From contig NZ_JAGGOY010000022.1 of assembly GCF_018614095.1 (NCBI RefSeq), positions 46,678 to 110,677 on the forward strand: DNA of 64,000 nucleotides. The letters run 5' to 3'. The DNA comes from Streptomyces sp. ISL-87. GTDB taxonomy: Bacteria; Actinomycetota; Actinomycetes; Streptomycetales; Streptomycetaceae. Under the pieces are notes generated by a model. It was not told the DNA's origin. It searched no databases and was given only the letters and a program-made list of their open reading frames with translations. How positions within the stretch are numbered: the first letter of the stretch is position 1; the number at the start of each line of letters is the position of its first letter. This document shows, piece after piece, positions 1 through 6,647 of the stretch. Position numbers and translations under genes: made by a program.

Positions 1-1
1 T

Positions 2-739
2 CCGGGGCTCGCCCTGGCGTTCGCGCAGGACACCGTGGCGGGGGCGCTGGCCTGCGCGGCGGTCTCGGATGTGGTGGTCGTCACGGACGACGCCCGGGCC
101 GGGGCGGAACTGGCCCGCCTCGGCGCGCGGATCGTACGGGACGCCCCGGGCGCCGGGCTCAACGCGGCGCTGGCCCACGGGGAGCGGGAGATACGCACGG
201 GAAGGCCGGGTTCGGCGGTGGCAGCGATGAACGCGGATCTGCCGGCCTTGCGGCCACCGGAATTGCTACGCGTGCTCGAAACCGCTTCGGCATTTCCCCG
301 GGCATTTCTGGCGGATGCGGCGGGAATCGGGACGACCCTGCTTTCCGCTGCTCCGGACGTGGAATTGGCCCCCTCGTTCGGCGGGCCGTCGCGGGCCCGG
401 CATTCGGCCTCCGGGGCGGTGGAAATGGCCCTGGCGGGTGTCGACAGCGTGCGCCGGGACGTGGACACGGGGGCGGATCTGCGGACCGCACTCACACTCG
501 GCGTCGGCCGTCACACGGCCCGATACAGTGCCCGTATGCAGGCGACCGCGTATACGTACGACTCCCAGACCCGCAGCGGCAGTGTGCTGCTGGACGACGG
601 CACCCCGGTGCCCTTCGAGGCACCGGCGTTCGACGCGGGCGGCCTGCGGCTGCTGCGCCCCGGGCAGCGGGTCCGGATCGAGACGGACGGCGAGGGCGCG
701 GACCTGCGGATCACGCTGATCACCCTGCAGACCTTCTGA
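2..739 (+). CDS. cofC: CofC-type 2-phospho-L-lactate guanylyltransferase, 5' end missing, in frame with a cold-shock-like C-terminal segment
   Basis: The gene enters from the left edge; base 2 is in frame and a GTG at 35 is internal. The first ~178 codons resemble the nucleotidyltransferase CofC/FbiD, which makes the activated lactate or PEP precursor of cofactor F420: a TDDAR stretch, the AVAAMNADLPALRP region with the metal-binding Asp, and a SFGGPSRARHS segment. The usual family end is near GVGRHTA. Here translation continues without a stop into MQATAYTYD, followed by about 60 residues of a small beta-rich, cold-shock-like protein ending TLITLQTF. Either this is a real fusion or the last 67 residues are also made from their own start at 536 (listed separately). 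It converges on hupS. CofC assignment is by motif recognition and is fairly secure; the role of the C-terminal segment is not known. Confidence 0.75.
   Translation, partial: PGLALAFAQDTVAGALACAAVSDVVVVTDDARAGAELARLGARIVRDAPGAGLNAALAHGEREIRTGRPGSAVAAMNADLPALRPPELLRVLETASAFPRAFLADAAGIGTTLLSAAPDVELAPSFGGPSRARHSASGAVEMALAGVDSVRRDVDTGADLRTALTLGVGRHTARYSARMQATAYTYDSQTRSGSVLLDDGTPVPFEAPAFDAGGLRLLRPGQRVRIETDGEGADLRITLITLQTF
536..739 (+). CDS. Possible nested leaderless gene for a 67-aa cold-shock-like protein
   Basis: An ATG at 536 begins MQATAYTYDSQTRSGSVLLD and lies in the same frame as the upstream cofC. The protein has the pattern of a short beta-barrel: DDGTPVPFEAPAF, then RPGQRVRIETDGEGADLRIT. 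A good -10 hexamer, TACAGT (524-529), sits six bases before the ATG. That is the spacing of leaderless Streptomyces genes, although no -35 is obvious. I recall proteins of just this length being annotated separately in other Streptomyces, which favours an independent product. Function unknown; nucleic-acid binding is only a guess from the fold pattern. Confidence 0.5.
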   Translation: MQATAYTYDSQTRSGSVLLDDGTPVPFEAPAFDAGGLRLLRPGQRVRIETDGEGADLRITLITLQTF

Positions 740-795
740 ACAGACTCCTGAACAGCCCTCTGAACAGACCTCTGAACAGACTTCTGGGCAGACCT
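736..795. repeat. Five 12-bp tandem repeats over the cofC-frame stop codon
   Basis: Units of ctgaacag plus four bases begin at 736, 748, 760, 772 and 784, exactly 12 bp apart. The last unit is degenerate (ctgggcag). The TGA stop of the preceding frame lies in the first unit, and later copies put further TGA codons in the same frame. Confidence 0.85.
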
Positions 796-842
796 TCCGG
801 CCTGCCCGGCTGACCTGCGAGAACAGCCGGAGAAAGCACCGC

Positions 843-875
843 GGGCCGGCTTCCCCAGCAGGGGGAAGCCGGCCC
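843..875 (-). terminator. Hairpin terminator between convergent cofC and hupS
   Basis: A perfect 14-bp stem (gggccggcttcccc and its complement) with a 5-nt loop lies 20 bp past the hupS stop. It probably serves both converging units. No T-run is present, as is usual in this genus. Confidence 0.8.
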
Positions 876-895
876 GGCGTGTGTGACTCGTGGCC

Positions 896-1564
896 TTACT
901 TCTTGCGGGCCGTGGTCTTCTTCGCGGTGGTCTTGCGCGCCGTCGCCTTCTTGGCCGGCGCCGTGGTCTTCGCGGTGGCCTTCTTGGCCGCCGGAGCCGT
1001 CTTCTTGGCCGTGGCGGTGGTCTTCTTCGCCGTGGTCGCGGCCTTCTTGGCCGTGGTGGCCTTCTTGGCCGCCGTGGTCTTCGCGGTGGCGGTCTTGGCG
1101 ACCGTCTTCTTCGCGGTGGGGGTGGTCTTCTTGGCGGTGGTCTTCTTCGCGACCGCGGTCTTGGCCGCCGCCTTCTTGGCGGTGGTGGCCTTCTTGGCCG
1201 CGGCCTTCTTGACCGTCGCGGAAGCACCGCCGGTGAGGCTGCCCTTGGGCGCCTTCTTCACCGACACCTCGCCGCCCTTGGGCAGCTTCTTGGTGCCTGC
1301 GACCAGGTCCTTGAAGCCCTGGCCCGCGCGGAAGCGGGGAACCGAGGTCTTCTTGACCCGGACGCGCTCACCCGTCTGGGGGTTGCGGGCGTAACGGGCC
1401 GGGCGGTCCACCTTCTCGAACGAGCCGAAGCCCGTGACCGAGACCCGGTCCCCCGCGACAACCGCGCGGACCATGGCGTCCAGTACCGCGTCGACAGCGT
1501 CCGCGGCCTGCTGGCGGCCGCCAACCTTGTCGGCAATCGCTTCTACGAGCTGCGCCTTGTTCAC
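896..1564 (-). CDS. hupS: HupS, HU-family nucleoid protein with Lys/Ala-rich tail
   Basis: This 222-residue protein has an N-terminal HU domain (residues 1-~92): NKAQLVEAIADKVGG, the dimer helices, VTGFGSFEKVDRPAR and the DNA-contacting RNPQTGERVRVKKTSVPRF arm. The remaining ~125 residues are low-complexity KKATTAKK/KKTTAKK repeats, a histone-H1-like tail. This two-part design is the developmental HU of Streptomyces, which compacts the nucleoid in spores. The GTG at 1564 was chosen because a gaagggga ribosome site sits just before it and the HU domain begins there; the frame stays open further upstream without homology. It lies downstream of a small gene on the same strand and has its own promoter at 1617-1645. 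Confidence 0.95.
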   Translation of the reverse strand: MNKAQLVEAIADKVGGRQQAADAVDAVLDAMVRAVVAGDRVSVTGFGSFEKVDRPARYARNPQTGERVRVKKTSVPRFRAGQGFKDLVAGTKKLPKGGEVSVKKAPKGSLTGGASATVKKAAAKKATTAKKAAAKTAVAKKTTAKKTTPTAKKTVAKTATAKTTAAKKATTAKKAATTAKKTTATAKKTAPAAKKATAKTTAPAKKATARKTTAKKTTARKK

Positions 1565-1616
1565 GTCTTCCCCTTCGGAGACTTCGCCAGAACGAATGTG
1601 TTCAAGCTTATTTCGC

Positions 1617-1645
1617 ACGTTAGGCGGATATATACCGCAAATCAA
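1617..1645 (-). promoter_or_regulatory. hupS promoter with a palindrome in the spacer
   Basis: Read on the minus strand: -35 TTGATT (1645-1640), a 17-bp spacer, -10 TAACGT (1622-1617). The spacer is almost filled by gcggtatatatccgc (1624-1638), a near-perfect AT-centred palindrome placed where a regulator could block RNA polymerase. The leader to the GTG is about 45 nt. Confidence 0.6.
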
Positions 1646-1708
1646 ACACGAAACGGGCTAATCACCCTAGTGCCGCAACGTTGTAGGTCGTTACGGAGTT
1701 CCTTCGCA

Positions 1709-1936
1709 TCAGTCGCCTTCAGGGAATCGACCCTCGTCGAGGTCCTTCATCAACCTGTCCAGGCGCCTTGCCGCATCGGCGAGATCATGCTTCGCCGCGG
1801 CCGTGACGACCAACAGCTTCCGGGACAGCGCCATCCTTACGCCCTCCGGGACTTGCAGCGCGCGCACCCTGGTGTGTGCTTCTTTCAATCGGTTCGCGAC
1901 GAGTTCGTAGAGCTCAAGTTGACTGTCGCGTTCCAT
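1709..1936 (-). CDS. Small conserved helical protein of unknown function (75 aa)
   Basis: This 75-residue acidic/basic helical protein begins MERDSQLELYELVANRLKEA and ends EGRFPEGD. It has heptad-like Leu spacing through residues 5-65 but no recognised domain. The ATG at 1936 is preferred over the further-upstream open frame because that segment overlaps the leuCD terminator. A CACAAT -10-like hexamer lies six bases before the ATG, suggesting a leaderless message. The gene lies between hupS and leuD, as in other Streptomyces. I do not recognise a function. Confidence 0.75.
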   Translation of the reverse strand: MERDSQLELYELVANRLKEAHTRVRALQVPEGVRMALSRKLLVVTAAAKHDLADAARRLDRLMKDLDEGRFPEGD

Positions 1937-1991
1937 GCACAGATTGTGCCATCTGGGGCGAGTTGTCGCCTCACGGGGCCTCAACACACGG

Positions 1992-2023
1992 CTGTGCCCC
2001 CCGCCGGAGGGCGGGGGGCACAG
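1992..2023 (-). terminator. leuCD terminator
   Basis: A perfect 14-bp stem (ctgtgccccccgcc with its complement) closes a ggag loop 50 bp after the leuD stop. It separates leuCD from the small gene downstream. Confidence 0.9.
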
Positions 2024-2073
2024 TGTTGCCGATGTGATCACCCGAGGGTGAATAAGCGCTGATCAGGCCCGAA

Positions 2074-2667
2074 TCAGACCCGAATCGTGCGCGGCTTGAA
2101 GCCGGGCCGGACGCCTTCGTACGTGGCGATGTCAGCTTCGTTCTGAAGGGTGAGTGAGATGTCGTCCAGGCCCTCCAGCAGACGCCAGCGGGCGTTGTCG
2201 TCGAGCTCGAACTCCGCCTCGACGCCTTCCGCTCGGACCTGGCGGGCGACCAGGTCGACCGTGATCTCGGCGGTGGGGTCGGCCTCGGTCAGCTCCCACA
2301 GCTTGTCGACGGTCTCCTGGGGCAGGACGACGGTCAGCAGACCGTTCTTCAGCGAGTTGCCGCGGAAGATGTCGGCGAAGCGGGAGGAGATGACCGTCTT
2401 GAAGCCGAAGTTCTGCAGGGCCCAGACGGCGTGCTCACGCGAGGAACCGGTACCGAAGTCGGGGCCCGCGACCAGCACGGTCGCGCCGGCGCGCTCCGGG
2501 CGGTTCGTGATGAACTCCGGGTCCTTGCGCCAGGCCTCGAAGAGCCCGTCCTCGAACCCGTCGCGGGTGATCTTCTTCAGCCAGTGGGCCGGGATGATCT
2601 GGTCGGTGTCGACGTTGCTGCGGCGCAGCGGTACGGCCCGGCCGGTGTGGGTGGTGAAGGCTTCCAT
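2074..2667 (-). CDS. leuD: 3-isopropylmalate dehydratase small subunit
   Basis: LeuD forms the swivelling small subunit of isopropylmalate isomerase, which converts 2-isopropylmalate to 3-isopropylmalate in leucine synthesis. The same enzyme can serve citramalate in the CimA route. The 197 residues are standard length: N-terminal [29 protein letters not shown], the [19 protein letters not shown] substrate loop (~residues 66-85) and a C-terminal [17 protein letters not shown] tail. The start is three bases after the leuC stop, so the two are one operon and probably translationally coupled. Confidence 0.97.
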   Translation of the reverse strand: MEAFTTHTGRAVPLRRSNVDTDQIIPAHWLKKITRDGFEDGLFEAWRKDPEFITNRPERAGATVLVAGPDFGTGSSREHAVWALQNFGFKTVISSRFADIFRGNSLKNGLLTVVLPQETVDKLWELTEADPTAEITVDLVARQVRAEGVEAEFELDDNARWRLLEGLDDISLTLQNEADIATYEGVRPGFKPRTIRV

Positions 2668-2670
2668 GGT

Positions 2671-4095
2671 TCAGACTCCGGCGGTGGCGGTGGCGTCGGA
2701 CAGGTCGGCGGGTGAGGCCAAGTGGCCCAGTACCGCGGTGGCGGCGGCCACCTGCGGGGAGACCAGGTGGGTGCGTCCGCCCTTGCCCTGCCGGCCCTCG
2801 AAGTTGCGGTTGGAGGTGGACGCGGAGCGCTCACCGGGCGCCAGTTGGTCGGGGTTCATGCCCAGGCACATCGAGCAGCCCGCGTGCCGCCATTCGGCGC
2901 CGGCCTCCTTGAAGACCTTGTCCAGGCCCTCTTCCACGGCCTGGAGGGCCACGCGGACCGAGCCCGGGACGACCAGCATCCGTACGCCGTCGGCGACTTT
3001 GCGGCCCTCGATGATGCCGGCGACGGCGCGCAGGTCCTCGATACGGCCGTTGGTGCACGAACCTACGAAGACCGTGTCGACCTTGATGTCGCGCAGCGGC
3101 TGCCCGGCCGTCAACCCCATGTATTCCAGGGCCTTTTCGGCGGCGAAGCGCTCCGAAGCGTCCTCGTACGAAGCCGGGTCGGGGACGTTGGCCGACAGCG
3201 GCACGCCCTGACCTGGGTTGGTGCCCCAGGTGACGAACGGGGACAGCGAGGCGCCGTCGATGACGACCTCGGCGTCGAAGACCGCGTCGTCGTCGGTGCG
3301 CAGCGTCTTCCAGTACGCGACCGCCGCGTCCCAGTCCTCGCCCCGGGGGGCGTGGTCGCGGCCCTCCAGGTAGTCGAAGGTGGTCTGGTCGGGGGCGATC
3401 ATGCCCGCGCGGGCGCCGGCCTCGATCGACATGTTGCAGATGGTCATGCGGGCTTCCATCGACAGCTTCTCGATGGCCCCGCCGCGGTATTCCAGGATGT
3501 AGCCCTGGCCGCCCCCGGTGCCGATCTTGGCGATGATCGCCAGGATCAGGTCCTTGGCGGTGACACCCTCGGCCAGCTCGCCGGTGACCGTGATCGCCAT
3601 GGTCTTGGGGCGGGCCAGCGGCAGCGTCTGGGTGGCCAGCACGTGCTCGACCTGGCTGGTGCCGATGCCGAAGGCCAGCGCGCCGAATGCGCCGTGCGTG
3701 GAGGTGTGCGAGTCACCGCAGACCACGGTGGTGCCCGGCTGGGTCAGGCCCAGCTGCGGTCCCACCACGTGGACGACACCCTGCTCGACGTCGCCCAGCG
3801 AGTGCAGGCGTACGCCGAACTCGGCGCAGTTCTTGCGCAGCGTCTCCAGCTGGGCCCGGGAGACCGGGTCCGCGATCGGCTTGTCGATGTCGATGGTGGG
3901 GGTGTTGTGGTCCTCGGTCGCGATGGTGAGGTCCAGGCGACGGACCTTGCGGCCGGCCTGCCGCAGGCCCTCGAAGGCCTGGGGGCTGGTCACCTCGTGC
4001 AGCAGGTGCAGATCGATGAAGAGGAGGTCGGGCTCGCCCTCGGCGCGCCGGACGACATGGTCGTCCCAGACCTTCTCCGCGAGTGTCCTACCCAT
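2671..4095 (-). CDS. leuC: 3-isopropylmalate dehydratase large subunit
   Basis: LeuC is the [4Fe-4S] catalytic subunit of isopropylmalate isomerase. The 474 residues include [36 protein letters not shown] (~125-144) and the three cluster cysteines C347 (FVGSCTNGR), C407 and C410 (CSMCLGMN). The ATG at 4095 has a ggaggga ribosome site. The gene is transcribed away from ndgR across a 184-bp gap and runs directly into leuD. Control by the neighbouring IclR regulator is expected from family knowledge (NdgR/AreB bind this gap); the inverted repeat at 4247-4267 is the likely site. Confidence 0.98.
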   Translation of the reverse strand: MGRTLAEKVWDDHVVRRAEGEPDLLFIDLHLLHEVTSPQAFEGLRQAGRKVRRLDLTIATEDHNTPTIDIDKPIADPVSRAQLETLRKNCAEFGVRLHSLGDVEQGVVHVVGPQLGLTQPGTTVVCGDSHTSTHGAFGALAFGIGTSQVEHVLATQTLPLARPKTMAITVTGELAEGVTAKDLILAIIAKIGTGGGQGYILEYRGGAIEKLSMEARMTICNMSIEAGARAGMIAPDQTTFDYLEGRDHAPRGEDWDAAVAYWKTLRTDDDAVFDAEVVIDGASLSPFVTWGTNPGQGVPLSANVPDPASYEDASERFAAEKALEYMGLTAGQPLRDIKVDTVFVGSCTNGRIEDLRAVAGIIEGRKVADGVRMLVVPGSVRVALQAVEEGLDKVFKEAGAEWRHAGCSMCLGMNPDQLAPGERSASTSNRNFEGRQGKGGRTHLVSPQVAAATAVLGHLASPADLSDATATAGV

Positions 4096-4244
4096 CGCTT
4101 TCCCTCCGGCCGGCCGGTTGTGCCGGCGCTTATTAGAGATCTTGTGCGCCGTACCGCCCGTACCCCACGTCCCGGACGACGGCTCGGACCCAGTGGTTCG
4201 TGGACCCGCACATACAGACTCGCTGGTTCTTGGAAAAATTGAAC

Positions 4245-4273
4245 TTGCGTTTCACACTGTGAGACGCGAATAT
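4245..4273 (+). promoter_or_regulatory. ndgR promoter with inverted-repeat operator (probable NdgR site)
   Basis: Candidate -35 TTGCGT (4245-4250) and -10 GAATAT (4268-4273) are 17 bp apart. The -10 ends six bases before the ndgR ATG, so the transcript may be leaderless. The spacer is a 10-bp inverted repeat about one central base, gcgtttcaca/tgtgagacgc (4247-4267), with a single mismatch. A protein bound here would block ndgR and could act on the divergent leuC promoter. Assignment to NdgR is inference. Confidence 0.65.
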
Positions 4274-4279
4274 CGTTTC

Positions 4280-4999
4280 ATGGACAACTCTAGCGGCGTC
4301 GGCGTTCTCGACAAGGCAGCTCTGGTATTGAGCGCACTGGAGTCCGGTCCGGCCACCCTCGCCGGGCTGGTCGCGGCGACAGGGCTCGCACGACCCACGG
4401 CACATCGCCTTGCCGTGGCACTGGAACACCACCGGATGGTGGCGAGGGACATGCAGGGCCGGTTCATCCTCGGTCCGCGGCTGGCAGAGCTTGCCGCCGC
4501 GGCCGGCGAGGACCGCCTGCTGGCCACGGCCGGACCGGTGCTCACGCACCTCCGTGACGTGACGGGCGAGAGCGCGCAGCTCTACCGGCGTCAGGGCGAC
4601 ATGCGCATCTGCGTGGCGGCCGCCGAGCGGCTGTCGGGCCTGCGGGACACCGTCCCGGTGGGCTCCACGCTCCCGATGAAGGCCGGCTCGGCGGCGCAGA
4701 TCCTGATGGCCTGGGAGGAGCCCGAGCGGCTCCACCGCGGCTTGCAGGGCGCGCGCTTCACGGCGACGGCCCTGTCGGGCGTACGCCGGCGCGGCTGGGC
4801 GCAGTCGATCGGCGAGCGGGAGCCCGGCGTGGCCTCCGTCTCGGCGCCGGTGCGCGGGCCGTCGAACCGGGTGGTGGCCTCCGTATCGGTCTCCGGCCCG
4901 ATCGAGCGCCTGACCCGGCACCCGGGGCGGATGCACGCCCAGGCCGTCATCGACGCGGCCGCCCGTCTGACGGAGGCACTGCGCCGCTCCGGCGGCTGA
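4280..4999 (+). CDS. ndgR: NdgR, IclR-family regulator of amino-acid metabolism
   Basis: The 239 residues show the IclR layout: a winged-helix DNA-binding domain (residues ~8-68, LDKAALVLSALESGPATLAG and ATGLARPTAHRLAVALE recognition helix) followed by the effector domain with GDMRICVAAAE, STLPMKAGSAAQIL and VASVSAPVRG. The position beside leuCD and the length match NdgR of S. coelicolor and AreB of S. clavuligerus, which regulate leuCD and other amino-acid genes and link to antibiotic production. The ATG at 4280 is supported by the domain boundary and by the leaderless promoter spacing. Confidence 0.93.
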   Translation: MDNSSGVGVLDKAALVLSALESGPATLAGLVAATGLARPTAHRLAVALEHHRMVARDMQGRFILGPRLAELAAAAGEDRLLATAGPVLTHLRDVTGESAQLYRRQGDMRICVAAAERLSGLRDTVPVGSTLPMKAGSAAQILMAWEEPERLHRGLQGARFTATALSGVRRRGWAQSIGEREPGVASVSAPVRGPSNRVVASVSVSGPIERLTRHPGRMHAQAVIDAAARLTEALRRSGG

Positions 5000-5154
5000 C
5001 CTGCACAGCTTTCCACTCACACACCCCCCGGGCCCGGGGGCGCGTACGACGCCGCACACGTCCTAACACGCGCCTCCGGGCCCGCACTTACTTCTCCGCC
5101 CGGCCGTCGCGGATGACCGGGCGAGCTGAACGGGCAAAGCTGAACGGGCAAAGC

Positions 5155-5191
5155 GAAGAGGCCTTCCGCGATGATCGCGAAAGGCCTCTTC
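5155..5191 (-). terminator. Terminator of the tRNA cluster
   Basis: The perfect 11-bp stem gaagaggcctt/aaggcctcttc encloses a second short stem (cgcgat/atcgcg). On the minus strand it follows the last tRNA-Glu and ends in a gctttg tract; it may also stop ndgR transcripts. Two copies of gctgaacgggcaaa just before it (about 5125-5152) are a minor direct repeat. Confidence 0.85.
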
Positions 5192-5197
5192 TGTGCG

Positions 5198-5270
5198 TAC
5201 CCCCGACCGGATTCGAACCGGCGCTACCGCCTTGAGAGGGCGGCGTGCTAGGCCGCTACACAACGGGGGC
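5198..5270 (-). tRNA. tRNA-Glu (CUC), copy 1
   Basis: The minus strand folds as a 73-nt cloverleaf: acceptor GCCCCCG, anticodon loop CTCTCAA with anticodon CTC, T-arm GGTTCGAATCC, discriminator A. CCA is not encoded. The sequence is identical to the other two tRNA-Glu copies here. It is last in the cluster, just before the terminator. Confidence 0.97.
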
Positions 5271-5292
5271 TAGCTGTTACTGCGGTACTACG

Positions 5293-5364
5293 CTGGGCTA
5301 CCAGGACTCGAACCTAGAATAAGGGAACCAGAAACCCTCGTGTTGCCAATTACACTATAGCCCA
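5293..5364 (-). tRNA. tRNA-Gln (CUG), copy 1
   Basis: The minus strand folds as a 72-nt cloverleaf: acceptor TGGGCTA/TAGCCCA, anticodon loop TTCTGGT (CTG), T-arm GGTTCGAGTCC, discriminator G. No encoded CCA. It is identical to the second copy at 5626-5697. Confidence 0.97.
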
Positions 5365-5366
5365 AA

Positions 5367-5376
5367 GGTCTAGACC
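5367..5376. promoter_or_regulatory. Perfect GGTCTAGACC palindrome in the tRNA spacer (dre-like)
   Basis: This 10-bp palindrome, flanked by A on both sides, sits three bases beyond tRNA-Gln copy 1. It matches the core of the DasR (GntR-family) operator, whose consensus is centred on TGGTCTAGACCA. DasR binding is inferred from similarity only; the outer bases do not match well. Confidence 0.35.
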
Positions 5377-5388
5377 AGCTAGACACAG

Positions 5389-5461
5389 TACCCCCGACCG
5401 GATTCGAACCGGCGCTACCGCCTTGAGAGGGCGGCGTGCTAGGCCGCTACACAACGGGGGC
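5389..5461 (-). tRNA. tRNA-Glu (CUC), copy 2
   Basis: This 73-nt tRNA has the same sequence as copy 1, with anticodon CTC. It lies between tRNA-Gln copy 1 and tRNA-Glu copy 3. Confidence 0.97.
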
Positions 5462-5525
5462 CCTAGCGATCCTGCATCAAGACGTCCGGGAGCTACCCAA
5501 ATGGAGATCTTGCGGGAAGGATCTG

Positions 5526-5598
5526 TACCCCCGACCGGATTCGAACCGGCGCTACCGCCTTGAGAGGGCGGCGTGCTAGGCCGCTACACAACGGGGGC
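5526..5598 (-). tRNA. tRNA-Glu (CUC), copy 3
   Basis: This third identical 73-nt tRNA-Glu(CTC) gene follows tRNA-Gln copy 2 in the direction of transcription. Confidence 0.97.
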
Positions 5599-5625
5599 AA
5601 AGCACTGCGTTACTTCTGCACTGCG

Positions 5626-5697
5626 CTGGGCTACCAGGACTCGAACCTAGAATAAGGGAACCAGAAACCCTCGTGTTGCCAATTACACTATAGCCCA
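5626..5697 (-). tRNA. tRNA-Gln (CUG), copy 2
   Basis: This 72-nt tRNA-Gln is identical to copy 1 and is first in the cluster (order Gln-Glu-Glu-Gln-Glu on the minus strand). In actinobacteria tRNA-Gln is charged with Glu by GltX and then amidated, so the cluster near gltX encodes substrates of that synthetase. Confidence 0.97.
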
Positions 5698-5783
5698 CCA
5701 AAACGCAAGCCCCTGGGGGACTTTGTTTGGTTAGCGCCCCCGTGTCCGGCCTTTCGGCCCGCTCCGGCGGCGCAGAAAGAACA

Positions 5784-6512
5784 TTACCGGATGCCTGACC
5801 GTGCTCCAAAACGGGTATCTGCTGCCAGCAGCCCCGGGAGCTGGTCAAGACCCGCGATCCGGTGTACTCCGGCCGGAGCCGGCCCGCCCCCTCCGTCCCG
5901 GTCGAGCCAGACCGCCGTGAGCCCGGCGTCCCGGGACCCGCGCGCGTCGATCTCCGGCTGGTCCCCCACGTACGCCACCTCGCCCGGGGGCAGCCCGAGC
6001 GCCTCGCACGCGGCGAGGAAGGCGGCGGCCTGGGGCTTGCTGACCCCCAGCTCGGCGGCGCAGACCAGCACCTCGAAGCGCTCGCGCAGCCCGAGGTGGC
6101 GCAGCTTGGGGTCCTGGTTGGCGACGGAGGAGTTGGACAGCACGCCGTGCCGGAACCCGGCCGCGAGGGCGTCCAGTACGGGCACCACGTCGGGGAACAC
6201 GGCCCAGGCGGCCTGGTAGCACACGACGTACCGGCCGAACCAGTCGTCGGCCTCGGCGTCGCTCAGCCCGGGCGCCTCCAGGAAGTCCCGCACCCGGTCC
6301 CGTCGCTGGCCCTGGAAGGTGACCTCGCCGGCGCTGAAGCGCGCCCAGTTCCGGTCGGTGAACCGGCGCCACAGCGCGAGCGCCTCGACGGCGGTCCCGT
6401 ACCGCTCCGCCAGCCCCTCGTCCGCGAGATGCCGCGCGAGCCCGGCCCGGTCGGCCCCGGTGTAGTCGAACAGGGTGTCGTCGATGTCCCACAGCACTGC
6501 GCGGATCGGCAT
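5784..6512 (-). CDS. HAD-superfamily hydrolase
   Basis: The 242-residue haloacid-dehalogenase-like phosphatase shows motif I WDIDDTLFDYTG (nucleophile D9), motif II LSNSSVANQD (~125-134), the motif III lysine in LGVSKPQAAAF and motif IV YVGDQPEIDARG. A helical cap lies between motifs I and II. The substrate cannot be read from sequence. It is transcribed toward the tRNA cluster, and a strong terminator (6582-6632) separates it from gltX. The C-terminal tail (TRFGARSGIR) reaches close to the tRNA genes. Confidence 0.9.
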   Translation of the reverse strand: MPIRAVLWDIDDTLFDYTGADRAGLARHLADEGLAERYGTAVEALALWRRFTDRNWARFSAGEVTFQGQRRDRVRDFLEAPGLSDAEADDWFGRYVVCYQAAWAVFPDVVPVLDALAAGFRHGVLSNSSVANQDPKLRHLGLRERFEVLVCAAELGVSKPQAAAFLAACEALGLPPGEVAYVGDQPEIDARGSRDAGLTAVWLDRDGGGGPAPAGVHRIAGLDQLPGLLAADTRFGARSGIR

Positions 6513-6581
6513 ACGCCGAGACTACGACACCTGCGGGCGGCGCCTCCAGGGTTTGCCGATCTCGACGTACGGATGCCGGTG

Positions 6582-6632
6582 AAAACCCCGCAGGGGGCGG
6601 CAACCGGGACATCGGCTGCCGCCCCCTGCGGG
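6582..6632 (-). terminator. gltX terminator
   Basis: A perfect 16-bp stem (cccgcagggggcggca with its complement) closes a 14-nt loop 16 bp after the gltX stop. On the minus strand it is followed by TTTT, a rare intrinsic-type terminator for this genome. Confidence 0.92.
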
Positions 6633-6647
6633 ACGTGACGGTGGTGC

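Noticed and set aside
879..2062. Long plus-strand open frames opposite hupS
   Set aside because: They mirror the Lys/Ala codons of the HU tail (giving Leu/Ala/Val runs) and have no start context; the minus-strand HU homology is clear.
4096..4279. Leader peptide or attenuator before leuC
   Set aside because: No short frame with Leu codons and no terminator stem in the leuC-ndgR gap; the dyad fits an operator instead.
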